In this document: positions 54,302-62,877 of the stretch, in pieces
Numbering within the stretch: the stretch's first letter is position 1
How the letters are laid out: each line of letters starts with the position of its first letter
Source of the DNA: an uncultured Oscillospiraceae bacterium
GTDB lineage: Bacteria > Bacillota > Clostridia > Oscillospirales > Oscillospiraceae
Direction of reading: 5' to 3'
Length of the DNA stretch: 64,000 bases
Assembly: GCA_947631395.1 (NCBI GenBank)
Contig: CANRLF010000010.1
Location: 1-64,000, forward strand
Notes under the pieces: generated by a model
What the model was told of the DNA's origin: nothing
Databases searched by the model: none
The model's input: only the letters and a program-made list of their open reading frames with translations
Translations under genes and position numbers: made by a program

Positions 54302-54652
54302 ATGGAAAACAAGACTTATGAGCTCACCATGCTCTATGATTTCTTCGGGGAGCTGCTCACCGACACCCAGCGGGAATATTTCGAGTACTACTACTCCGAC
54401 GACCTGAGCCTGGGTGAGATAAGCGAGATAACCGGCGTGTCCCGCCAGGGCGTCCGCGGCGTGCTGAAGCGGGCGGAGGACCTGCTCCGTCAGTACGAGG
54501 CCCGTACCGGCGTGGTGGAGCGGTTCCGCCGCGTCGCCTCGTCGGTGGACGATCTTCGCGCGAAGGTCAGCGAGCTCATCGAGCTCACCGACGGCCGCGC
54601 CGGGGAGCTCGCCCGGGAGATATACGTAAGTCTCGGCGACTTGAAAGGTTGA
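54302..54652 (+). CDS. ylxM: YlxM family DNA-binding protein
   Basis: A 116-residue protein of the UPF0122 family with a sigma-70 region 4-like helix-turn-helix: LTDTQREYFEYYYSDDLSLGEISEITGVSRQGVRGVLKRAE (about 18-58). It is usually found next to ffh, as here (three bases before), and may modulate the signal recognition particle pathway. The start has AGGTGA; the open frame begins at 54236 but overlaps the promoter. Confidence 0.95.
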   Translation: MENKTYELTMLYDFFGELLTDTQREYFEYYYSDDLSLGEISEITGVSRQGVRGVLKRAEDLLRQYEARTGVVERFRRVASSVDDLRAKVSELIELTDGRAGELAREIYVSLGDLKG

Positions 54653-54655
54653 GTT

Positions 54656-56002
54656 ATGGCATTTGAATCCCTATCCGAGAAGCTCGGAAACGTATTTAAA
54701 AAGCTCCGCGGCAAGGGCCGCCTCTCCGAGGCCGACATAAAGGAGGCCATGCGTGAGGTCCGCATGGCTCTTTTGGAGGCCGACGTCAGCTACAAGGTCG
54801 TCCGCGACTTCATAAAGGACGTGTCGGAGCGGGCCGTCGGCACCGACGTGCTGGAATCCCTCACCCCCGCCCAGATGGTCATAAAGATAGTCAACGAGGA
54901 GCTCATAAAGCTCATGGGCTCCACCACCGCCAAGCTCAACGTGAGCTCTAAGGGCACGACCGTCGTCATGCTCGTGGGCCTTCAGGGCGCGGGCAAGACC
55001 ACCAACGGCGCCAAGCTCGCCGCCCTTCTCCGGAAGCAAAACGGCAAGCGCCCCCTTCTGGTGGCCTGCGACATCTACCGCCCCGCCGCCATAAAACAGC
55101 TTGAGACCGTGGGCGGACAGCTCAACATCCCCGTATTCCAGATGGGCGCGGAAAACCCCGTGAACATCGCGAAGGCCGCCATCTCCCACGCCAAAAAGCA
55201 CGGCAACGACCTTGTCATACTTGACACCGCCGGCCGCCTCCACATCGACGTGGAGCTCATGGACGAGCTCAAGGCCATAAAGCGGGAGGTGGAGCCCGAC
55301 GAGATACTTTTAGTCGTGGACGCCATGACCGGCCAGGACGCGGTGAACGCCGCCGCGGCCTTTGACGAGGCCCTCGGCATCACCGGCGTCATGCTCACGA
55401 AGTTAGACGGCGACGCCAGGGGCGGCGCGGCCCTTTCCGTCCGGGCCGTCACTGGCAAGCCCATCAAATTCTGCGGCGTGGGCGAGAAGCTTGACGCCAT
55501 CGAGCCCTTCCACCCCGACCGCATGGCCAGCCGCATCCTCGGCATGGGCGACATGCTCACCCTCATCGAAAAGGCCGAGCAGAGCTTCGACGAGAAGAAG
55601 GCCCGGGAGCTGGCCGATAAGATGCGCAAAAACGCCTTCACCCTCTCGGACTATTACGACCAGCTCCAGCAGCTCAAGGACATGGGCGGCATCGGCGACA
55701 TCGCCGCCATGCTCCCCGGCGGCATAGGCAAGGCCATGCAGGGGGCGAAGATAGACGAGCGCCAGATGGCAAAGACCGAGGCCATCATCCTCTCCATGAC
55801 GAAGCGGGAGCGCGACGACCCCTCCATCATAAATTCCAGCCGCAAAAAGCGCATCGCCGCCGGCTCCGGCACCGACGTGGTGGACGTGAACAGGCTCTTA
55901 AAGCAATACGACATGATGCGGGACCTCACCCGCCAGATGTCAAAGGGCAAGTTGCCGTCCTTCCTCGGCGGCGGCAAGCGCCGCGGCGGCTTTCCCTTCT
56001 GA
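54656..56002 (+). CDS. ffh: Signal recognition particle protein
   Basis: A 448-residue SRP54 GTPase that targets nascent membrane proteins. The N domain (about 1-90) is followed by the G domain with GLQGAGKTTNGAKLA (G1, about 106-120), DTAGRLHID (G3), TKLDGDARGGAALS (G4/insert) and GVGEKLD, and a Met-rich M domain with GDMLTLIEKAEQ and the RNA-binding SRKKRIAAGSGTDVVDVNRLLKQ (about 397-420). The length is normal. It is co-transcribed with ylxM. The 4.5S/SRP RNA gene is not in the window. Confidence 0.97.
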   Translation: MAFESLSEKLGNVFKKLRGKGRLSEADIKEAMREVRMALLEADVSYKVVRDFIKDVSERAVGTDVLESLTPAQMVIKIVNEELIKLMGSTTAKLNVSSKGTTVVMLVGLQGAGKTTNGAKLAALLRKQNGKRPLLVACDIYRPAAIKQLETVGGQLNIPVFQMGAENPVNIAKAAISHAKKHGNDLVILDTAGRLHIDVELMDELKAIKREVEPDEILLVVDAMTGQDAVNAAAAFDEALGITGVMLTKLDGDARGGAALSVRAVTGKPIKFCGVGEKLDAIEPFHPDRMASRILGMGDMLTLIEKAEQSFDEKKARELADKMRKNAFTLSDYYDQLQQLKDMGGIGDIAAMLPGGIGKAMQGAKIDERQMAKTEAIILSMTKRERDDPSIINSSRKKRIAAGSGTDVVDVNRLLKQYDMMRDLTRQMSKGKLPSFLGGGKRRGGFPF

Positions 56003-56092
56003 CCGCCGTCGAAAACACGTGATCAATTATCTTTTTCAATAAGGATATTTGAATAAACAATTTTACACATCATATCTGGAGGTACAAACAAA

Positions 56093-56332
56093 ATGGTAAA
56101 GATCAGACTTCGCAGGATGGGCGCCAAGAAGGCCCCCTACTACCGCATCGTTGTGGCGGACTCCCGTTTCCCCCGGGACGGCCGCTTCATTGAGGAGCTC
56201 GGCACCTACGACCCCAGCACTGAGCCCAACACCGTCAACGTCGACGGCGACAAGGCCAAAGAGTGGATAAAGAACGGCGCCCAGCCCACCGACACCGTCA
56301 GGAAGCTCCTCAAGAACGCCGGCGTGCTTTGA
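56093..56332 (+). CDS. rpsP: 30S ribosomal protein S16
   Basis: A 79-residue ribosomal protein with the typical start [36 protein letters not shown] and an end of [18 protein letters not shown]. Strong GGAGG before the ATG. It lies 90 bases after ffh; khpA follows after 12 bases. This is the usual Firmicutes order. Confidence 0.98.
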   Translation: MVKIRLRRMGAKKAPYYRIVVADSRFPRDGRFIEELGTYDPSTEPNTVNVDGDKAKEWIKNGAQPTDTVRKLLKNAGVL

Positions 56333-56344
56333 TTGGTGGTCCCC

Positions 56345-56575
56345 ATGAAGGAACTGCTGATCTATATCGCGCGGAATTTGGTCGACAGTCCCGACGACGT
56401 GACTGTCACCGAGCGCGTGGACGGCGACAAGACCGTCTATGAGCTTCGCGTGGCCCCGGACGACATGGGCAAGGTCATAGGCCGCCACGGGAAGATCGCC
56501 AAAGAAATCCGCACTCTGATGCGCTCCGTCGCCCAACGCCAGGGCCTCCACATCAGCGTGGACATAGTAGATTAA
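56345..56575 (+). CDS. khpA: KH domain RNA-binding protein KhpA
   Basis: A 76-residue single KH-domain protein (former YlqC). The start MKELLIYIARNLVDSPDDVTV and the RNA-binding loop GKVIGRHGKIAKEIRTLM (about 47-64) are typical. In other Firmicutes it pairs with KhpB and affects division and RNA handling. I prefer ATG 56345 to the TTG at 56333 because it gives the exact family length. It usually precedes rimM and trmD; here two unrelated genes and a terminator lie between. Confidence 0.93.
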   Translation: MKELLIYIARNLVDSPDDVTVTERVDGDKTVYELRVAPDDMGKVIGRHGKIAKEIRTLMRSVAQRQGLHISVDIVD

Positions 56576-56578
56576 AAA

Positions 56579-56616
56579 ATTTGCCGCGGGACCAACGCCC
56601 CGCGGCAAATCCGTTT
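56579..56616 (+). terminator. Rho-independent terminator of the ffh-rpsP-khpA region
   Basis: A 12-bp perfect stem ATTTGCCGCGGG/CCCGCGGCAAAT with a seven-base loop, followed by CCGTTTTT. It starts three bases after the khpA stop. Confidence 0.88.
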
Positions 56617-56625
56617 TTCATCCTC

Positions 56626-57090
56626 TCACTTCGCCGGTCTGTCCGCCTGACGCGCCAGACGCTCCGCCAGGCGCTGAGCTACATACTGACAGTGCGTATC
56701 CTCAGCCGTGGCGAGATAATCGCTTATGGCCTTGGCCGCGTCGTCGCGTTCAAGAAGCTCCCTCAACGGCGGATACACGTCCCTGACCGCCTCGATACCC
56801 ATATCTATCGTGTCGTAGCAATATATCTCCAAAATAAACGGATAGTTCACGACGGTCCGAAGTAGCGCCTGCGTAGTCATCTCCCTTGCAACGCTGTCCT
56901 CTACGCGGCACACTTCCTTCCTCTCGCTGACGGAAAGCTCCTCCCACTCCCGGCTCCCGGGCTTCACCGGATAGTCAAACGGCGCCGTCAGAGTATACTC
57001 CCCCTCCGCGGCCGGCCTCTGACACCCGCCCAGCCCCACAGCCACAGCCGCCAACACGAAAATCGCCGCGATCATTCTTGTCCGTCTCAT
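56626..57090 (-). CDS. Lipoprotein, short paralog of the neighbouring secreted protein
   Basis: A 154-residue lipoprotein: basic start, hydrophobic core and lipobox GLGGC (Cys about 23). The mature part (about 35-115) is clearly related to residues about 40-125 of the next gene: LSVSER/K, the MTTxALLxTVVNYPFIxEIYCYD block, and RDxYPPLxEx(L)xRDDA are shared. The C-terminal papain-like part of the neighbour is missing here. The start at 57090 has GGAGGAG; the longer start lacks one. Its base composition is GC-rich like the rest of the window. Function unknown. Confidence 0.88.
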   Translation of the reverse strand: MRRTRMIAAIFVLAAVAVGLGGCQRPAAEGEYTLTAPFDYPVKPGSREWEELSVSERKEVCRVEDSVAREMTTQALLRTVVNYPFILEIYCYDTIDMGIEAVRDVYPPLRELLERDDAAKAISDYLATAEDTHCQYVAQRLAERLARQADRPAK

Positions 57091-57141
57091 GTAAAAGCTC
57101 CTCCGTAGCATTATAAGTCGCTATAAAATCAGCGTTAAGGC

Positions 57142-58128
57142 TCAACTTAATTTCCAATAATTTATTGCATCGCTATTCATGTAATACGGGCAGTCCGCAA
57201 TTTTGTGAGAAAACAGGCCAAGACATCCCCACTTGGATGTTATGGTGCCGTCTGCGTTAACAATACCTGAATGAACGTATCTCAAGTGTGGAGCGACATT
57301 CAGCATCTCATATGTTATTTTTCTGCCAGCACTCCCCGCACTTGGCACATAACTTCCATCTCTAATATATTTCTCTGGAGAATTGAGCCAATATGGGTTG
57401 TTCGATTTAACGCTATACCATGCATATGAATGGCAATTATATGACGGGCTCGGCTCACGAATCATTTCCACACCATATGATTTTTCCATTTCAATAGAGA
57501 TTGAATACGCTTCCTCATATGTTAAGTCATGATCATCCCACGTTAGATTGGCATATACAATAATAAATGATCCCTTAGGCGTCGTGATCTGGTCTGCTCG
57601 TTCCCCTGTGGAGGGATCAATAAAGTATGTCGGTGTGATTTCATTTTCTGTATCGGCCCGAAGATATTTCAGCAACCTATTTGTCACAAACCATTTATAT
57701 TCTTCGTCCGACTTGATCTCGTTCTCGCTGACAAGGTTTATGTGTGAAAATATAACGTCCGTGGCATCATCACGGCCAAGGAACTCATTTAAAGGTGGAT
57801 ACGAGTCCCTGACTATTTCTATGCCCTCGTTTACTGAGTCATAACAGTATATTTCCGAAATAAACGGGTAATTGACAACTGTCTGCAAAAGTGCATCTGT
57901 TGTCATATGCTTTGCAACTTCACTATCAACGTAACTCAGGTTGTATTTTTCGCTAACAGATAATGTTTTCCATTCATCGGTTCCTACCTCAACAGGACAT
58001 TCATAAGGGGTGTCTATTGTATATATGCATACATCCTCATTAACCTGTTGAAAATCAGCATATGCAAAAAAATTGCAGGAAAAGGCTATCACAAGAATAA
58101 GCGATATTGTTTTTATTACTTTTTTCAT
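57142..58128 (-). CDS. Secreted protein with C-terminal NCHSYAW (papain-like) domain
   Basis: A 328-residue exported protein with a signal peptide (about 1-25, cleavage likely after FAYA). The N-terminal region (about 40-125) is shared with the lipoprotein gene downstream. A middle domain (about 130-205) has YFIDPSTGERADQITTPKG. The C-terminal domain (about 225-328) has YNCHSYAWYS with a candidate catalytic Cys, YIRDGSYVPS, a His in VHSGIV and TSKWGCLGLFSH. This resembles an NlpC/P60-like amidase group seen in gut Firmicutes (from memory). The gene is visibly AT-rich, unlike its paralog and all housekeeping genes here. GAGGTG precedes the ATG. Confidence 0.85.
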   Translation of the reverse strand: MKKVIKTISLILVIAFSCNFFAYADFQQVNEDVCIYTIDTPYECPVEVGTDEWKTLSVSEKYNLSYVDSEVAKHMTTDALLQTVVNYPFISEIYCYDSVNEGIEIVRDSYPPLNEFLGRDDATDVIFSHINLVSENEIKSDEEYKWFVTNRLLKYLRADTENEITPTYFIDPSTGERADQITTPKGSFIIVYANLTWDDHDLTYEEAYSISIEMEKSYGVEMIREPSPSYNCHSYAWYSVKSNNPYWLNSPEKYIRDGSYVPSAGSAGRKITYEMLNVAPHLRYVHSGIVNADGTITSKWGCLGLFSHKIADCPYYMNSDAINYWKLS

Positions 58129-58330
58129 CTTTTTTCACCTCAAAATAAATTCCTGTATTCACATTGATTGAAAGTAAAGGCTCGCTTTTTGAATTAACCA
58201 TTTTTTGCGACGCTTAAAGAATACTCTATTTTAATATATCACAGCGCCATACCCGTGTCAATGTCGCTGAGCCTATTAAAATGTAAACAATTTGTATCCC
58301 CCCGCTCTCCCGGCATCTGCCCGGGAAGTA

Positions 58331-58359
58331 TTGATTTGTGGCGGGATCCGTGCTACAAT
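58331..58359 (+). promoter_or_regulatory. Promoter of rimM-trmD
   Basis: TTGATT (58331-58336), 17 bases, then TACAAT (58354-58359) with an extended TG motif (TGCTACAAT). The rimM ATG is 30 bases beyond. The 260-base gap 58129-58388 otherwise is AT-rich and holds no other feature I can support. Confidence 0.8.
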
Positions 58360-58388
58360 ATCCGTAAATTTGGCTCGGAAGTGAAGTT

Positions 58389-58868
58389 ATGGACCTTATC
58401 GAAACCGGAAAAATAATAAATACCCACGCCCTCCGCGGGGAGGTGAAGATCGACCCCTGGGCCGACTCAGCGGAAGCCTTCTGCGCCTTTAAGCGTCTCT
58501 TCATCGACGGCGCGGAGCACCGGGTGGAGCGGGCCAGAGTCCAGCGCGGCTTTGTCATCGCCAAGCTCACCGGCATCGACTCCATCGACGCGGCGGAGGC
58601 GGTGAAAAACAAGACCGTCAGCGTCCCGCGGGAGGACGTCGCCCTTCCCGACGGCGGCTACCTCATCGGCGACCTTGTGGGTTGCTCAGCCTGCGACTCA
58701 GACGGCGCGGAGCTTGGAAAAATAACGGACATCATCACCCTCCCCCGTGGCGAGGTCCTGGAGATCCGCGGGACCCGGGAGATACTCGTCCCCTTAAACA
58801 GCGAATTTGTGACCGGTGTCGACCTTGAGGGCAAAAGGGTGACGCTTCGGCTTATCGAGGGCATGTGA
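58389..58868 (+). CDS. rimM: Ribosome maturation factor RimM
   Basis: A 159-residue factor for 30S maturation, acting near S19. The N-terminal domain has GKIINTHALRGEVKIDPW (about 8-25) and the C-terminal PRC-barrel has YLIGDLVGCSACDSDGAELGKITDI (about 93-118) and EILVPLNSEFV. The ATG follows GGAAGTGAAG. Its TGA overlaps the trmD ATG (TGATG). Confidence 0.95.
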   Translation: MDLIETGKIINTHALRGEVKIDPWADSAEAFCAFKRLFIDGAEHRVERARVQRGFVIAKLTGIDSIDAAEAVKNKTVSVPREDVALPDGGYLIGDLVGCSACDSDGAELGKITDIITLPRGEVLEIRGTREILVPLNSEFVTGVDLEGKRVTLRLIEGM

Positions 58869-59659
58869 TGAATTACTGGATAGACATTATGACCCTGTTC
58901 CCCGACACCGTCGGGGACCTTATGAACGAGAGCATCCTGGGCCGCGCCCAGGACCGGGGCTATATACGTGTAGAGACCCACCAGATCCGCGACTACACCA
59001 CAAATAAGCAAAACCAGGTGGACGACTACCCCTACGGCGGGGGCCGCGGGTGCGTCATGCAGGCCCAGCCCCTCCACGACTGCTGGAAGCACATCTGCGA
59101 CTCCCACGGCCAGCGCGTCCACACCATATACATGTCCCCCTGCGGGAAGGTGTTTACCCAAAGCGACGCCAAGCGCCTTGCCGCCGACTACGACAAGCTC
59201 ATACTCGTCTGCGGCCACTATGAAGGTGTGGACCAGCGGTTCATCGACGAGTGCGTGGACGAGGAGATCTCCATCGGCGACTTCGTCCTCACCGGCGGCG
59301 AGATACCCGCCATGGCCGTGGCCGACGCCGTCTGCCGCCTCGTGCCCGGCGTCCTGCCGGACCCGGAGTGCTTCCAGGAGGAGAGCCACTGGTCGGGACT
59401 TTTGGAGTACCCCCAATACTCCCGCCCCGAGGAGTGGATGGGCCGACGCGTGCCCCCCATACTCCTCTCCGGCGACCACGCGAAGATCGCCCGCTGGCGG
59501 CGCAAGCAGTCCATCATCCGCACCCGCCTCCGTCGGCCCGATATGTACGAAAAGCTCAAATTCGAGGACACGAAGCAGGAGCGAAAGCTCCTGGCTGAAA
59601 TAGAGGAGGAGCTTTCCGCGGCGCAAGATACCGAAAATAAAAACGAAAAGGAGCTTTGA
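58868..59659 (+). CDS. trmD: tRNA (guanine-N1)-methyltransferase
   Basis: A 263-residue SPOUT enzyme that makes m1G37 in tRNAs. The motifs are QVDDYPYGGGRGCVMQAQPL (about 49-68), MSPCGKVFTQSDAKRLA (about 89-105), LVCGHYEGVDQRFID (about 113-127) and the knot EISIGDFVLTGGEIPAM (about 132-148). The C-terminal DNA/RNA-binding helix region is followed by a polar tail KNEKEL. The start at 58868 overlaps rimM. It ends next to the M29 peptidase gene (two-base gap). Confidence 0.96.
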   Translation: MNYWIDIMTLFPDTVGDLMNESILGRAQDRGYIRVETHQIRDYTTNKQNQVDDYPYGGGRGCVMQAQPLHDCWKHICDSHGQRVHTIYMSPCGKVFTQSDAKRLAADYDKLILVCGHYEGVDQRFIDECVDEEISIGDFVLTGGEIPAMAVADAVCRLVPGVLPDPECFQEESHWSGLLEYPQYSRPEEWMGRRVPPILLSGDHAKIARWRRKQSIIRTRLRRPDMYEKLKFEDTKQERKLLAEIEEELSAAQDTENKNEKEL

Positions 59660-59661
59660 AC

Positions 59662-60894
59662 ATGGATAAAAGACTTGAAAAATACGCGAAACTGCTCATA
59701 ACCGTGGGTATAAACGTCCAGCCCGGCCAGACCCTCGTCATAAACTGCCCCGTTGACCGGGCGGATTTCGCCAGACTGCTGGTCAGCGAGGCCTACAAGG
59801 TGGGCGCCCGTGACGTTGTCATGCGCTGGAACGACCAGTTTATAAGCCGCGAGACCGTGCTCCACGGCGCGGATGAGATATTCGACACCTTCTACCCCTG
59901 GCAGGCAGACATGCTAAACGACCTTGCCCACCGCGGCGCGGCCTTCCTCAGCATCGACTGCTCCGACCCCGACGGCATGAAGGGCATCGACCACAGCCGC
60001 ATGGTCCGCCAGAGCCGCGCCTTCGGCCCCGCCATACAGGAGTTCCGGGAGATGCAGATGTCCGACAAGGTCCAGTGGTGCGTGGCCGCCCTGCCCCACC
60101 CGGCCTGGGCAAAAAAGATGTTCCCCGATCTTGCCGACGCGGAGGCCATGGAAAAGCTCACCGAGGCCATATACGCCACCATGCGCATAACCGCCGATAA
60201 CGACCCCGTGGAGGCGTGGCGGGCCCACAACGAGGCCCTGAACACAAGAAAGCGCAAGCTCACGGAGTATAACTTCAAATCCCTCCACTACACAAACTCC
60301 CTTGGCACCGACCTTATCATCGAGCTCCCCGAGGGCCACTACTGGGAGGGCGGCAGCTCCGCCTCCGCCAAGGGCGTGGTGTTCAACGCCAACATGCCCA
60401 CGGAGGAGATCTTCACCGCCCCCAGGCGCGACGGCGTCAACGGCCGCGTCGTGTCCACCAAGCCCTTCGACGTGGGCGGTGAGATAATCGACAAATTCGC
60501 CTTCACCTTCGAAAACGGCAAAATAGTCAGTGTCGAGACGGATGACCCCCACCACAAGGAGCTTCTGGAGGCGGAGATAAGCCTTGACGAGGGCGCGGCG
60601 TACCTCGGCGAGGTGGCCCTTGTCCCCTTCGACTCCCCCATCTCCAACATGGACGCCCTTTTCTACAACACCCTCTTCGACGAAAACGCCAGCTGCCACC
60701 TGGCCTTCGGCGCCAGCTACCCCACGGTGAAGGGCGGCGCGGAAATGACAAAAGACGAACGCCTGAAGCTGGGCCTCAACGACTCCATCACCCACGAAGA
60801 CTTCATGGTCGGCTCCCCCGACCTCACCATCCTCGGCACAACACACGACGGAAAGGAAATCCCGATATTCATCAACGGCAACTTCGCATTCTAA
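59662..60894 (+). CDS. M29 family aminopeptidase (AmpS/PepS type)
   Basis: A 410-residue metalloaminopeptidase. Recognisable parts are the N-terminal LEKYAKLLITVGINVQPGQTLVINCPV (about 5-31), the metal region EGGSSASAKGVVFNANMPTEEIFTAP (first Glu ligand, about 230-255), DEGAAYLGEVALVP (Glu, about 310) and the His-containing HLAFGASYP and SITHEDFMVGS near the C-terminus. These cytoplasmic enzymes remove N-terminal residues. The ATG at 59662 has AAGGAG; a TTG six bases upstream is less likely. It closely follows trmD. Confidence 0.94.
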   Translation: MDKRLEKYAKLLITVGINVQPGQTLVINCPVDRADFARLLVSEAYKVGARDVVMRWNDQFISRETVLHGADEIFDTFYPWQADMLNDLAHRGAAFLSIDCSDPDGMKGIDHSRMVRQSRAFGPAIQEFREMQMSDKVQWCVAALPHPAWAKKMFPDLADAEAMEKLTEAIYATMRITADNDPVEAWRAHNEALNTRKRKLTEYNFKSLHYTNSLGTDLIIELPEGHYWEGGSSASAKGVVFNANMPTEEIFTAPRRDGVNGRVVSTKPFDVGGEIIDKFAFTFENGKIVSVETDDPHHKELLEAEISLDEGAAYLGEVALVPFDSPISNMDALFYNTLFDENASCHLAFGASYPTVKGGAEMTKDERLKLGLNDSITHEDFMVGSPDLTILGTTHDGKEIPIFINGNFAF

Positions 60895-60944
60895 AATGTT
60901 GCGCCCTCCGGTCGCTAATTCAAATCCCCCGTCCCGCCCGCAGG

Positions 60945-61227
60945 CGAAAAAGGCTCCCCTCTCTGAGGGGAGCTGTCACGGAGTGACTGAGGGGAGTCCG
61001 CCCGCAGGCGCAAATAAAATCCGCGCCGCAAGGCGCAACCTTGCTCCCCTTAAGCTCCCCCTTCGTAAGGGGAGCTGTCGCCCGCAGGCGACTGAAGGGT
61101 CGAGGGTATAGCCGTGCGCAACCCCTCCTCGCCCCTACCTCCCCCGCACGGCCGCCTTCCCCGCCCGGGCGGGGAAGGGCAGGGATGAGGTGGGATCCGC
61201 GGCGAAGCCGCAACAACATTCCCCCGT
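60945..61227. repeat. Composite intergenic repeat, copy 3 (A-linker-A'-B)
   Basis: Downstream of the M29 gene the order A (60945-61005), linker with CGCGCC...GGCGC (61013-61052), A' (61053-61119, ending TATAGCCGTGCGC) and B (61120-61227) repeats that of 15476-15768. The A unit here has TCACGGAGTGAC as its second hairpin instead of GTCGGC...GCCGAC, a compensated change that keeps the stem. The gap 60895-61449 has no credible gene. Confidence 0.87.
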
Positions 61228-61262
61228 CCCCAAAAAAGGTTGCGCCTTGCGGCGCATATTAA

Positions 61263-61426
61263 AAACCGGGAGGGTTTTGAACCCTCCCCTACGGCAATTA
61301 TAAAATCTCCCAATCACCCCGTAGGGGCGGGTTCCCAAACCCGCCCGTCCCCGCCCGCAGGCACCAAGGCTCCCCTCTCTGAGATGAGCTGTCGGCGCAG
61401 CCGACTGATGGGAGTCTACCCCCAGC
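61263..61426. repeat. D-type inverted repeat copy 2 followed by an A unit
   Basis: 61263-61350 has the same plan as 37399-37483: a GGGAGGGTTT/AACCCTCCC stem, CCTACGG, an AT-rich spacer, CCGTAGG and a GGGCGGGTT/AACCCGCCC stem. It is followed by an A unit (61363-61426) whose first stem is partly broken (GAGATGAG) and which ends GATGGGAGTCTACCCCC. The order D then A is the reverse of that at 37.3 kb (A then D). Confidence 0.8.
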
Positions 61427-61449
61427 CTCCCCCCAACAACAAAATCCCC

Positions 61450-61483
61450 AAAAATTTCCGGGACCCAAGTCCCGGAAATTTTT
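61450..61483 (-). terminator. Rho-independent terminator of ackA
   Basis: A 15-bp perfect stem AAAAATTTCCGGGAC/GTCCCGGAAATTTTT with a four-base loop. On the minus strand it ends in TTTTT, 50 bases after the ackA stop. Confidence 0.88.
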
Positions 61484-61532
61484 CTTATCACACTTATTAC
61501 TTACACCCTGCCGTGAACCCTTCGCGGCATCC

Positions 61533-62726
61533 TCACTTGCAAAGCTCCGCCGTATCCATTGCGATCATAAGCTCCTCATTCGTGGGGATCACGAACACCT
61601 TGACCTTGCTGTCGGGGGCGGAGATCTCCTCCTTGCCTCTTGTGGCGTTGCACTCGGGGCATATCTTCACACCCATGTACTCCAGGCCCCCGGCGATGCG
61701 CATACGCATACCCGCGTCGTTCTCGCCCACGCCGGCGGTAAAGACGATGGCATCCACGCCTCCCATGGCCGCGGCGTAAGCGCCGATGTACTTCTTCACC
61801 TCATAGGCGAACTTGTCAAGGGCCAGAGCCGCCCGCTCGTTGCCCTCATTTGCCGCGGCGGACAGATCCCTGAAGTCAGAGCTGACGCCGGAGATGCCCA
61901 GAACGCCGGACTTCTTGTTTAGCACATTGAGCATTTCCTTTATATCCCAGCCGTAGCGCCCCATCAGATACTCCATGATGGTGGGGTCGATGTCGCCGGA
62001 GCGGGTGCCCATGGGGAACCCGGCGAGGGGCCCAAGGCCCATTGAGGTGTCCACCACCTTGCCGTCCACGATGGCGGCGAGGGATGAACCGTTGCCCAGG
62101 TGGCAGGAGATTATCTTCGTCCCCTCGGGGTGACCCTCTTTGCCCAGGGCCCTGAGGGCCTGGCCCGCGATGTACTTGTGGCTGGTGCCGTGGAAGCCGT
62201 AGCGGCGGACGCCGTCCTTCTCGTAGTACTCATAGGGCAGAGCGTAGATGTACGCCTTGGGTGGCATGGTCTGGTGGAAGGCCGTGTCGAATACCGCCAC
62301 CTGCTTTTTCCCGGGCATTGCCTCCATGCAGGCCCGTATGCCCATGAGGTTGGCGGGGTTGTGGAGGGGCCCGAAGGGTATGCACCGCTCGATGGCGGCG
62401 ATGACGTCGTCGTCGATGATACAGCTGGCCGCGAACTCCGCGCCGCCGTGGACCACCCGGTGGCCGACAGCGTCGATCTCGTCGGTGGACTTGATGACTC
62501 CCTTTGCGGGATCGACCAGCGCGTCCATGACGGCCTTGATAGCCTCGTTGTGGGTGGGCATGGGGATGTCGGCCTTCACGTCGTCCCGGCCCGGGACCTT
62601 GTGGGTGAGCCGCCCGTCAATGCCAATGCGCTCGCAAAGGCCCTTGGCGTACACGTCGCCGGACACAGAGTCCATGAGCTGATACTTCAGTGACGAGGAG
62701 CCCGCGTTAATAACAAGAATTTTCAT
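61533..62726 (-). CDS. ackA: Acetate kinase
   Basis: A 397-residue ASKHA-fold kinase that makes ATP from acetyl phosphate and ADP. Motifs include VINAGSSSLKYQL (4-16), GHRVVHGGAEF (about 86-96), VFDTAFHQTMP, RRYGFHGTSHKY (about 173-184), CHLGNGSSLAAI, MGTRSGDIDP (about 235) and FTAGVGEND. AGGGAG precedes the ATG. The phosphotransacetylase gene, often adjacent, is absent here. It signals acetate fermentation. Upstream, 62727-62877 holds the divergent starts of ackA and tmcAL. Confidence 0.97.
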   Translation of the reverse strand: MKILVINAGSSSLKYQLMDSVSGDVYAKGLCERIGIDGRLTHKVPGRDDVKADIPMPTHNEAIKAVMDALVDPAKGVIKSTDEIDAVGHRVVHGGAEFAASCIIDDDVIAAIERCIPFGPLHNPANLMGIRACMEAMPGKKQVAVFDTAFHQTMPPKAYIYALPYEYYEKDGVRRYGFHGTSHKYIAGQALRALGKEGHPEGTKIISCHLGNGSSLAAIVDGKVVDTSMGLGPLAGFPMGTRSGDIDPTIMEYLMGRYGWDIKEMLNVLNKKSGVLGISGVSSDFRDLSAAANEGNERAALALDKFAYEVKKYIGAYAAAMGGVDAIVFTAGVGENDAGMRMRIAGGLEYMGVKICPECNATRGKEEISAPDSKVKVFVIPTNEELMIAMDTAELCK

Positions 62727-62877
62727 TTTTCGTACTCCCTTGTAAATTTATTGGCGAGGGTTTAAAATACATATATCTATTTTAATACAGCTTTTCCAAT
62801 CAGGCAATAGGGAAAATGAAAAAAAGACGTGCCCACCCCTACCCCCCTCCCGGAGGGAGGGACAGAAAGGAAATTTT

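Noticed and set aside
56003-56092. SRP RNA gene next to ffh
   Set aside because: The gap is only 90 bases and lacks the GNAR-tetraloop helix of SRP RNA.
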